Assembly: GCF_002954685.1 (NCBI RefSeq)
Contig: NZ_MSCN01000001.1
Coordinates: 2,554,011-2,618,010, forward strand
Reading direction: 5' to 3'
Length of the DNA stretch: 64,000 bases
Source: Polaribacter porphyrae
GTDB taxonomy: Bacteria; Bacteroidota; Bacteroidia; Flavobacteriales; Flavobacteriaceae
Shown: positions 41,280-48,871 of the stretch, piece after piece
Numbering within the stretch: the first letter of the stretch is position 1
Layout: each line of letters begins with the position of its first letter
Translations under genes and position numbers: made by a program
The notes under the pieces: model-generated
The model's input: the letters and a program-made list of their open reading frames with translations, nothing else
Told to the model about the DNA's origin: nothing
The model's database searches: none

Positions 41280-42410
41280 ATGAATTTATCTTTTAAAATT
41301 TTAATAGGATTTTTTGTTGTTGCTTTATTGTTGATAGCTAGTGCATTTGTTTACATAAAGAAAAGTTCTAGTATTGATGATTTAGTTGTTAATGAAACTG
41401 ACTCAATAAATAAAAAAATAGTATTAGCAAAGCTGTGGTTAAACAAACTACAAAAAGATAAGAAATTTAATGGTGCTGTTTTATTAATAAAAAATGATAA
41501 AGTTATATTAAAAGAAACGTATGGGTTTACAGATAATACCAAAAAAATAGCACTTACAAATAATTCCTCTTTTAGATTAGCATCAGTATCTAAACAGTTT
41601 ACTGCTGCAGGTATTATGCTACTTAAAGAGCAAGGAAAATTAAATTTTGATGATAGCATTACCAAATATTTACCTCAATTAAGTTATAATACTGTTACCA
41701 TTAGAAATTTATTAAATCATACTTCTGGAGTGCCTGATATTTATATGAATTTTGAAAGTAAATATAAAAAAGAGATTGATAAATTTTTAAGCATTTCTAA
41801 AATGGTTGATTTACTTGCTAAAGAAAATAAACCGTTAACAAGCAAACCAAATGAAAAATACAGATATAACAATACTGGCTATGTTTTGTTAGCTGCTATT
41901 GTTGAAAGTATTTCTAAAAAATCATTTGAAGATTTTATGCAAGAAGAATTGTTTAGTAAGCTAAAAATGAAAAATACCAGAGTTTGGAATTTAGCTTCTA
42001 AAGATTCCACTTTTAAAAATAAAACATCTTCTTTTGAATATATACTTGGTAAACCTTATCCTTTAGAACCATCAATTTTAGATGGTGTTGCTGGTGATGG
42101 AGGAGTCTTTTCTAGCATTAATGATTTTGTAATTTGGAATCAATTTTGGCATCAAAATGAATTTTTATCAAAAGAAACCATGCATGAAGCTTTTAAAGAA
42201 CCCATTTTAAATGATGATTCAATATCTGATTACGGTTTTGGATGGATAATAACTAAAAACAAAGCAATGTGGCATAATGGATCTTGGCTGGGTGCAAGAA
42301 CTATGATTATTAGAAATCCTCAATTAAAAAATTGTCTGGTAATTTTAGATAATTCATCTTCTAAAAATATTGATAAAATTGCAGAAAAACTTGTTCAAGT
42401 TTTTAAATAA
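41280..42410 (+). CDS. Serine hydrolase of the beta-lactamase/penicillin-binding family
   Basis: A 376-residue protein with an N-terminal membrane anchor (LIGFFVVALLLIASAFVYI) and a periplasmic class-C-type domain. Active-site motifs: S102-V-S-K105 (nucleophile and base), the YNN of RYNNTGYVLL, and HNG in MWHNGSWLG as the KTG-box equivalent. Such proteins are esterases, D-amino-acid peptidases or transpeptidase-like enzymes; the substrate is not readable. Single gene, ending one base before the converging hydroxylase gene. Confidence 0.9.
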   Translation: MNLSFKILIGFFVVALLLIASAFVYIKKSSSIDDLVVNETDSINKKIVLAKLWLNKLQKDKKFNGAVLLIKNDKVILKETYGFTDNTKKIALTNNSSFRLASVSKQFTAAGIMLLKEQGKLNFDDSITKYLPQLSYNTVTIRNLLNHTSGVPDIYMNFESKYKKEIDKFLSISKMVDLLAKENKPLTSKPNEKYRYNNTGYVLLAAIVESISKKSFEDFMQEELFSKLKMKNTRVWNLASKDSTFKNKTSSFEYILGKPYPLEPSILDGVAGDGGVFSSINDFVIWNQFWHQNEFLSKETMHEAFKEPILNDDSISDYGFGWIITKNKAMWHNGSWLGARTMIIRNPQLKNCLVILDNSSSKNIDKIAEKLVQVFK

Positions 42411-42411
42411 A

Positions 42412-43242
42412 TTACGCTTTATATTCAGCAGATTTTAATCCTTTTTGAAAAGGAGCTTTTAACTGATATATTAAATCTTCAGATTTTTCTGCATCCAAAA
42501 TATCTACTCCATAAACAATGTCTTTGGTGTCTTTATATACAAATGTTCCAAAAATACGATCCCAAAAAGAAAAGATGTTTCCAAAATTAGTATCTGTCCA
42601 AGGCATTACATGATGATGATGAAACTTGTGTGTATTGGGTGAAATAAACACATAACTTATCGCTTTGTCTAGTTTAGTTGGCAAGCTTATATCTGCATGT
42701 GAAAAATAAGTAAAAAGCACTGTTAAAATGCGGTACATTAAATAATAAGAAACTGGCAACCCAGCAATTAATACACCAATTAATGCAAAAGTTTCTCTAA
42801 AAATAAAATCAATTGGGTGATGTCTTGTACCAGAAGTAACATCTACGTGAGTATCACTATGATGTACTGTGTGAAACTTCCACATAAAAGGAACTTTATG
42901 AAGCAGATAATGCACCACATATTGTGATGTAAAATCTAAAATCATAATTGCAAGAATAATTTCAACCCAAACTGGCAAATCTACCATATTTAATAGTCCA
43001 AAATTATTGGCATCAATCCAAAGAAAAACACCAACAGTAAGTACCCCAAAAACAACATTAATAATCATCGTTGATAACAATAATGCTAGGTTTGTTTTAG
43101 CATGTTTCCATTTATTATATTGATGTTTCTTTAAAGGATATACTCCTTCTAATACCCAAAAAAGAGATAAGCAACCTACAATCCAGATTAGTTTTTGAAC
43201 ACTTGTTAAATTCTCGAAAAAAGTAATTATCGAATCTATCAT
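42412..43242 (-). CDS. Sterol desaturase/fatty acid hydroxylase family protein
   Basis: A 276-residue membrane di-iron enzyme. The histidine clusters are in order: HYLLH (about 112), HTVHHSD (about 125-131), RHHPIDF and HKFHHHHVMPW (near 207-216), as in the FA_hydroxylase superfamily. About four to five membrane helices surround them. Likely hydroxylates or desaturates a lipid in the inner membrane, such as a fatty acid or hopanoid/carotenoid-type substrate; which one is not known. Confidence 0.9.
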   Translation of the reverse strand: MIDSIITFFENLTSVQKLIWIVGCLSLFWVLEGVYPLKKHQYNKWKHAKTNLALLLSTMIINVVFGVLTVGVFLWIDANNFGLLNMVDLPVWVEIILAIMILDFTSQYVVHYLLHKVPFMWKFHTVHHSDTHVDVTSGTRHHPIDFIFRETFALIGVLIAGLPVSYYLMYRILTVLFTYFSHADISLPTKLDKAISYVFISPNTHKFHHHHVMPWTDTNFGNIFSFWDRIFGTFVYKDTKDIVYGVDILDAEKSEDLIYQLKAPFQKGLKSAEYKA

Positions 43243-43313
43243 TTTATAAAAATTAGCATTCTAAAATACAAAAACTTTAACAAGTTGTTAAAATGCATTG
43301 TTTTTTTAACACT

Positions 43314-43321
43314 TACCTTTG
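43314..43321 (+). promoter_or_regulatory. -7 box that decides the metallophosphoesterase start
   Basis: TACCTTTG, exact TAnnTTTG match. It covers an in-frame TTG at 43319, so that TTG cannot be the start codon; the ATG at 43337 must be used, giving a short leader. Confidence 0.55.
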
Positions 43322-43336
43322 TTATTTACATCTTTT

Positions 43337-44560
43337 ATGACGCGTTTAATTATCTTCATTATCATCTTATTAGTTTTAGGTACACTTTTAGAATACTATA
43401 CTTTTCAAGCTTTAAAAACCATTTCAAAACATAAGTTTTTGCCTTTTGGTTTTCTTTTTGCTAGTATAGCTGTATATACTAATTTTATAATCACTGCATT
43501 GACTTACGATAGAAGCAATGGACAAACCCCACAGTTTCAAATGGCAATGGGTTTATTACTTACTTTTTTAATTCCAAAACTATTTATAGTCATTTTACTT
43601 TTTGGGGAAGATATTTATAGATGGATTGTAAAAGCAATTTCTGCTATTTCAAGCCAAGAAACTCAACCTTTAGCAGGTAGAAGAAAATTTATCAGTCAAT
43701 TGGCTTTGGGTATTGCAGCCATTCCTTTTGTATCCTTTATTTATGGCATTATTCAAGGAAAATACAATTATAAAGTCATTAAATATCAACTTTCTTTTGA
43801 TGATTTACCAGAAGCTTTCGATGGTTACACTATCACTCAAATTTCTGATATTCATTCTGGAAGTTTTACCAACAAAGAAAAAATACAATATGGTGTTGAT
43901 TTAATAAATGAACAAAAATCGGATTTACTATTATTTACAGGAGATATTGTAAATAATAAGGCTGATGAGATGGATAATTGGATTGATGTTTTTGCAAAAC
44001 TAGAGGCTAAAGAAGGTAAATATGCTATTTTAGGTAATCATGATTATGGTGATTATATGCAGTGGAAAAAGCCAGAAGATAAAGTAGACAATTTTGAGAA
44101 AGTAAAAGGAATTCATAAAAAAATTGGTTTTGATTTACTATTAGATGAACATCGATATTTGGAAAAAGATGGACAAAAAATTGCCTTGCTTGGAGTTGAA
44201 AACTGGGGAAAAGGATTTAACCAAGCAGGAGATTTAGCAAAAGCCTCTGCAAATGTGAATAAAGAAGATTTTAAAATTTTGATGAGTCATGATCCAAGTC
44301 ATTGGGAGCATAAAGTAAAAAAAGATGATTTTAACTATCATCTTACCTTAAGTGGTCATACACATGGTTTACAAATGGGTATTGAAATACCTGGTTTTTT
44401 TAGATTTAGTCCATCTCAATTTGTTTATAAACAATGGGCTGGATTATACCAAGAATATGGAAGATACATTAATGTAAATAGAGGTTTTGGATATCATGCG
44501 TTTCCTGGAAGAGTTGGTATTTGGCCAGAAATTACTGTCATAGAATTGAAAAAAGCCTGA
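43337..44560 (+). CDS. Membrane-anchored metallophosphoesterase
   Basis: A 407-residue protein with four N-terminal membrane helices (MTRLIIFIIILLVLG onward; SIAVYTNFIITAL; LLTFLIPKLFIVILL; the fourth after RRKF, which also looks like a twin-arginine-style start of the domain) and a calcineurin-like catalytic domain. Metal-binding motifs: QISDIHSG, FTGDIVN, LGNHDYGD, MSHDPSHW and SGHTHGLQ. Close in layout to YkuE/YaeI-type phosphodiesterases that act on lipids such as UDP-diacylglucosamine-like substrates; the actual substrate is not known. Confidence 0.91.
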   Translation: MTRLIIFIIILLVLGTLLEYYTFQALKTISKHKFLPFGFLFASIAVYTNFIITALTYDRSNGQTPQFQMAMGLLLTFLIPKLFIVILLFGEDIYRWIVKAISAISSQETQPLAGRRKFISQLALGIAAIPFVSFIYGIIQGKYNYKVIKYQLSFDDLPEAFDGYTITQISDIHSGSFTNKEKIQYGVDLINEQKSDLLLFTGDIVNNKADEMDNWIDVFAKLEAKEGKYAILGNHDYGDYMQWKKPEDKVDNFEKVKGIHKKIGFDLLLDEHRYLEKDGQKIALLGVENWGKGFNQAGDLAKASANVNKEDFKILMSHDPSHWEHKVKKDDFNYHLTLSGHTHGLQMGIEIPGFFRFSPSQFVYKQWAGLYQEYGRYINVNRGFGYHAFPGRVGIWPEITVIELKKA

Positions 44561-44586
44561 TAATCAGCTTATTCAATAAGATTTAT

Positions 44587-44594
44587 TATATTTG
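44587..44594 (+). promoter_or_regulatory. -7 box before the thioredoxin-fold gene
   Basis: TATATTTG, exact match, 50 bases before the ATG at 44645 and within 30 bases of the preceding stop codon. Confidence 0.5.
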
Positions 44595-44644
44595 TGATGC
44601 AAAAGATAAATGTTCTGCATTTTAGCATTTCTAATACTTAAATT

Positions 44645-44938
44645 ATGACAAAGTTTGGAGAATTAATTAGCGTTGATAAACCAGTATTAATCGATTTTTA
44701 TACAGATTGGGATCAAGTTGATACTAGTGTTGGTACATTAAGAGATGTTGCTGCAGCTTTAGGTGATAGAGCTAAAGTAATTAAGATTGATATTAAGAAA
44801 AATGAAACTCTTGCAGATGCTTTACGTGTAAAAGGCAACCCTACTTTTATGATTTATAAAAATGGAGAAATGAAATGGCGTCAAACAGGATATCATGATG
44901 CAAATACCTTGATTGATTTGGTACAGAAGTACTTTTAA
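44645..44938 (+). CDS. Thioredoxin-fold protein without any cysteine
   Basis: A 97-residue protein with the full thioredoxin outline: strand-turn PVLIDFYTDW, long helix, strand KVIKIDI, the cis-proline loop GNPTFMIYKNG (P66) and C-terminal helix. The active-site CGPC after the tryptophan is replaced by D23-Q-V-D26 (W22-DQVD), and no cysteine occurs anywhere in the protein. It cannot do thiol chemistry and is probably a binding or scaffolding protein. Single gene with its own promoter box and terminator. Confidence 0.85.
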   Translation: MTKFGELISVDKPVLIDFYTDWDQVDTSVGTLRDVAAALGDRAKVIKIDIKKNETLADALRVKGNPTFMIYKNGEMKWRQTGYHDANTLIDLVQKYF

Positions 44939-44960
44939 TCAATTTTATACCACAAATTTA

Positions 44961-44995
44961 AAAAAGGCTTTAAATGAAAATTTAAAGCCTTTTTT
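44961..44995. terminator. Bidirectional terminator
   Basis: Stem AGGCTTTAAA / TTTAAAGCCT with loop TGAAAA, A-run left and T5 right; serves the thioredoxin-fold gene and the converging DUF2723 gene. Confidence 0.92.
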
Positions 44996-44996
44996 G

Positions 44997-47900
44997 TTAT
45001 TTCTCTTCTGGTAAAATTTGTTCAAATAGCATTACTGTGTCATTGAACTCTTTTTGCATTGCTTTCTTGTATTCTTCATCTGTATCATACTGCATTATTT
45101 GGTCTAAAACTCCTTTATATAAATATCTAAATGTTAAATCGAATTCTTCGAAAACCAAATCAAAATCTTCTTCAGAGAATGTGCTAAACCAAATTAGCTT
45201 ATCTCTAAACAAACGAACTAACATTTCTGCAGCATCTCTAGCTTTTTTAGTTTCCCCTAGTCTATAATATAATTCAGGATATTCTAAAGAAAGACTAAAA
45301 TGATCAAAATACTCTATTGGCATCTTATTGATAGATAAATCTAAAACCTCAACAGCTTTAATAGTATCACCTTCTTTAGCAAATTCTGTAGATAAACGCA
45401 TTAAATTATTTCTAAAAGAAATCGCATTTCTTTTGGTTTGCTCATCTAAATAAATTTTACCATCATTAATATTTCTCCAATTCCATTTTTGTACATTCTT
45501 GTACATTTTTTCAGTATCAATTCTACCAATATCAAATAAGCTTTTCTCTCTAACCAGTTCACCTTTTTCATTATAAATTTTAGTAGGTGTTTTAATTGGC
45601 ACAAATTTAAAAGCTAAACCATCTAGTTGTAAATAATCTTTAAGCCAGATATATTCGCTATCTGAATTAGAGCCTCCAGTAAAATAAATTGGGCGTTTCC
45701 AATCAAAATTATTAAGAATATCTAGCATTAATATTGTATTTTTTGCAATAGTTCTATCTATCTTAATATCTATATAAGGTAAAATTTTGTCAGCATCTTT
45801 TTGTGCTACAATACCATATTTAAGTGCATTTTCTTTATTTACAGGAATTCTAATTCGATTGGTTGGTAATATCTTTTCTGGATTACCATCACCATCTAAA
45901 TCATAAAAAGTACGTTTACTGTTACTTCTTATCCATTTCATAAAGTTGTCTAAATCTAATACAGAATCTTTGAGTTGAGGAAAAAGTTCTTCAAAATAAT
46001 ACGCTGCATCTAAAGTACCATATTTGTATTCATCATGGGTTAATTGAGATGGTATAGGGTCTGCTTTATAAGACTTCTTTTTCATTTGATCTATATACCA
46101 ATCTGTTTGAAAAAGACTTGTATTTACCAGTTTAATATCTGTTCTAATACCTTCTACTTCTTGCATATACCAGAGAGGAAAAGTATCATTATCTCCAATC
46201 GTAAACATTATTGCATTAGGGTCACAACTTTCTAAATACGCTTGTGCATTTAAATGTGTAGTGTATCTGTTAGATCTGTCATGATCATCCCAATTTTCTG
46301 ATGCCATTAGACCAGGTACAAGTACTAAACATGCAACAGTTATAATAACTGCAATTCTTTTTCTAGAACCAAAATCTTTAAGGTATTCATATAGTGCAAA
46401 AACACCAAAGCCTATCCAAATAGCAAAGATGTAAAAACTACCTACAACTGCATAATCACGTTCACGAGGTTCAAATGGTTTTGGATTGGTATAAAATATT
46501 ATTGCAAAACCAGTAAAGGCAAAGAATAAAAATAGGGTATAGAAATTCTCTTTGTCCCATTTTATTTGAAATAAAAGTCCAATAACACCTAAAATTAAAG
46601 GTAGAAAATAGTATGTATTTCTTCCTTTATTTTCTCTGGCTTGCCAAGTAAGTTTGTCTTGCGAACCTAATCTAGCTTCATCAATAAAATCAATACCACT
46701 GATCCAGTTTCCATTAAAAATATCTAGATTTCCTTGAATATCATTTTGGCGACCAACAAAATTCCACATAAAATAACGCCCATACATGTATCCAAATTGA
46801 TAACTCACCATAAACTTTATGTTTTCGGCAAAAGTGGGTCTTCGTTTACTATTTGCTGGTATTCCTGCAATTGCTTTATATCTTTTAACTACAGATTCAT
46901 TTGGGTCTACCATTCTTGGTATAAATCCTTTATGTTTATCAGACCAATTGGGTAGAACATCTTTGTATTTATTTACGATAACATATTTACCGTCTTTCTT
47001 CTCATATTTTGGCTTATCATCTCTTGTAGGGTTATTTCTATCTTGATCTCTATTGTATTTATTTGAATAATAGGTATCATAAAAAACATTGGCATCTCCA
47101 TATTGTTCACGCTCATAATATGCTAATAATTCTCTTGCACTTGATGGGTTGTTCTCGTTAATTGTAGTATTTGCATTGGCTCTGATTGGTAACATCATCC
47201 AAGAGGAGAAACCAATCATAATAAATAACAAGGATAAAATTAGTGTGTTGGCTGTAATTTTTTTCTTTTTTCTTGTGATATTCAATCCTACATAAAAAAG
47301 AATAATTAACACTATACCTGCTATTATTGTACCTGAATTGTATGGTAAGCCTATTGAGTTTATAAAGAATAATTCTGATGCACTAAAAAACTTTAATGTA
47401 AATGGAAATATAAATTTAAAAACCAATACTAAAACCAATACAGAAATAACTGTAGCAATGGCTGTTGTTTTTAGGTTGATGTTTTTATATGTTTTGAAAA
47501 AATAAAGCATTACAATAGCAGGTATTACCAATAAAGATAAAATATGTACGCCAAAAGATAACCCAACAACAAAACTGATAAGTACTAACCATTTATTGCC
47601 TCTAGGGGTATTGATTTCACTTTCCCATTTTAAACCTAGCCAAAATAAGATTGCCATTAAAAATGATGACATTGCATATACTTCACCCTCAACTGCACTA
47701 AACCAAAAACTATCAGAAAACGTATAAGCTAGAGAACCCACTAAACTACTACCAAGTATTGCTAGCCTTTTTCCCCTTGATATTTTACCTGTTTTGTGAG
47801 CCAGTTTTTCAGATAAATTAGAAATGGTCCAAAACATAAATAAAATAGTAAACGCACTAGCTAATGCAGACATAAAATTCACCATTTTAGCAATCTGTGT

Positions 47901-48119
47901 AAAATCTGTTGTAAACATTGCAAAAAATGCCCCTAACATTTGAAATAATGGTGCTCCTGGAGGATGCCCTACTTCTAATTTAACAGCTGTAGAAATATAT
48001 TCTCCAACATCCCATGCACTTACAGTTGGTTCTATGGTAAGTGAGTATGTTATTAAAGCAATTGCAAAGCTGATCCATCCTAAAATGATATTCCACTTTT
48101 TAAAAGTTTCTGGTTTCAT
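44997..48119 (-). CDS. DUF2723 membrane glycosyltransferase-like protein
   Basis: A 1040-residue protein with an N-terminal membrane half of about 12-14 helices, including the acidic motif in TVSAWDVGEYISTAVKLEVG and HPPGAPLFQMLGAFF, followed by a soluble C-terminal domain of about 450 residues with TPR-like end (EVLDLSINKMPIEYF, YYRLGETKKARDAAEML). The membrane part resembles GT-C/protein O-mannosyltransferases (the Asp-Glu near the N-terminus matches the catalytic site), so a transfer of sugar from a polyprenyl carrier to surface proteins or lipids is likely. Bacteroidota do O-glycosylate exported proteins; whether this enzyme takes part is inference. Single gene. Confidence 0.88.
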   Translation of the reverse strand: MKPETFKKWNIILGWISFAIALITYSLTIEPTVSAWDVGEYISTAVKLEVGHPPGAPLFQMLGAFFAMFTTDFTQIAKMVNFMSALASAFTILFMFWTISNLSEKLAHKTGKISRGKRLAILGSSLVGSLAYTFSDSFWFSAVEGEVYAMSSFLMAILFWLGLKWESEINTPRGNKWLVLISFVVGLSFGVHILSLLVIPAIVMLYFFKTYKNINLKTTAIATVISVLVLVLVFKFIFPFTLKFFSASELFFINSIGLPYNSGTIIAGIVLIILFYVGLNITRKKKKITANTLILSLLFIMIGFSSWMMLPIRANANTTINENNPSSARELLAYYEREQYGDANVFYDTYYSNKYNRDQDRNNPTRDDKPKYEKKDGKYVIVNKYKDVLPNWSDKHKGFIPRMVDPNESVVKRYKAIAGIPANSKRRPTFAENIKFMVSYQFGYMYGRYFMWNFVGRQNDIQGNLDIFNGNWISGIDFIDEARLGSQDKLTWQARENKGRNTYYFLPLILGVIGLLFQIKWDKENFYTLFLFFAFTGFAIIFYTNPKPFEPRERDYAVVGSFYIFAIWIGFGVFALYEYLKDFGSRKRIAVIITVACLVLVPGLMASENWDDHDRSNRYTTHLNAQAYLESCDPNAIMFTIGDNDTFPLWYMQEVEGIRTDIKLVNTSLFQTDWYIDQMKKKSYKADPIPSQLTHDEYKYGTLDAAYYFEELFPQLKDSVLDLDNFMKWIRSNSKRTFYDLDGDGNPEKILPTNRIRIPVNKENALKYGIVAQKDADKILPYIDIKIDRTIAKNTILMLDILNNFDWKRPIYFTGGSNSDSEYIWLKDYLQLDGLAFKFVPIKTPTKIYNEKGELVREKSLFDIGRIDTEKMYKNVQKWNWRNINDGKIYLDEQTKRNAISFRNNLMRLSTEFAKEGDTIKAVEVLDLSINKMPIEYFDHFSLSLEYPELYYRLGETKKARDAAEMLVRLFRDKLIWFSTFSEEDFDLVFEEFDLTFRYLYKGVLDQIMQYDTDEEYKKAMQKEFNDTVMLFEQILPEEK

Positions 48120-48245
48120 AAAATATCTTTGAAATCTGTGTGGCGAATTTACTAATAAATATGAATAAATAAACTTTATCTATTCTTTTCTAATTACTTA
48201 AAAACTCACAAAACTTTGTTAAAGTTAAAAATTGACTAAAAATGT

Positions 48246-48275
48246 TTGCAAAATAAAAAGAATGCATTAAATTTG
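48246..48275 (+). promoter_or_regulatory. Promoter of tRNA-Gln
   Basis: TTG at 48246-48248 and TAAATTTG at 48268-48275 with a 19-base spacer; mature tRNA starts 17 bases after the box. Confidence 0.85.
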
Positions 48276-48292
48276 CACTCGCTTAAAAGCAT

Positions 48293-48364
48293 TGGCCTAT
48301 GGTGTAATTGGTAACACACCGGTTTTTGGTACCGTCATTCAAGGTTCGAGTCCTTGTAGGCCAA
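48293..48364 (+). tRNA. tRNA-Gln (anticodon UUG)
   Basis: A 72-base cloverleaf: acceptor TGGCCTA/TAGGCCA, D-stem GTGT/ACAC, anticodon loop TTTTGGT with anticodon TTG at its centre, T-arm CAAGG-TTCGAGT-CCTTG, discriminator A. The U1-A72 pair and CCGGTTTTTG anticodon arm are those of bacterial glutamine tRNA. The CCA end is not encoded (CAA follows). Confidence 0.95.
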
Positions 48365-48365
48365 C

Positions 48366-48397
48366 AAAAGCTTCACAAATCGTGAAGCTTTTTTTTG
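48366..48397 (+). terminator. Terminator of tRNA-Gln
   Basis: Stem AAAAGCTTCAC / GTGAAGCTTTT with loop AAATC and a T8 tail, directly behind the tRNA. Confidence 0.93.
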
Positions 48398-48459
48398 TTT
48401 TATAATTGAATAAAAAAAGATGCTTAAATAAACATCTTTTGTATTTTTTAGTTCGTTTA

Positions 48460-48720
48460 TCATCGCCTTCTAGATGTACCTCTTCTAAAGAGTCCTAGAA
48501 CAAACAGTATAATTATTGCACCAGAAGCTCCTCTAATAATGTCGCTAATTACTCCACTACCAACACTAATTCCTAATTCTCCAAAAGCCCAAGAGCCAAC
48601 AAAACTCCCTGCAATTCCAATGATAATACTTAAAATTAGCCCATAACCATTGTCGCTCATTAAAACGTCTGCTATATAACCACATACAGCACCAATAATA
48701 ATTGTGTATAAAACATCCAT
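48460..48720 (-). CDS. GlsB/YeaQ/YmgE-family small membrane protein
   Basis: An 86-residue protein with three Gly-rich membrane helices (YTIIIGAVCGYIADVLM, GLILSIIIGIAGSFVGSWAFG, GASGAIIILFVLGLF) and a basic tail RRGTSRRR. The pattern fits the transglycosylase-associated/GlsB-YeaQ family, often induced by stress in other bacteria. Single gene; the leader to 48872 is short and A/T-rich. Confidence 0.88.
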   Translation of the reverse strand: MDVLYTIIIGAVCGYIADVLMSDNGYGLILSIIIGIAGSFVGSWAFGELGISVGSGVISDIIRGASGAIIILFVLGLFRRGTSRRR

Positions 48721-48871
48721 GATAAAAAATTTAATTAATTGTTATATTTCTAGCAATTTAATAAAAATTAACAATATTTAGCAAAGTATATCCTCAAAAA
48801 CTAATATTTTAGTGAAAAATTAATATTTTAACTCGTATTACAAACTAACCATTTTTAAATAACTCATCATT

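Noticed and set aside
44997..48119. Frameshift or split in the 1040-residue DUF2723 gene
   Set aside because: The frame is continuous with membrane and soluble domains in the order expected for the family.
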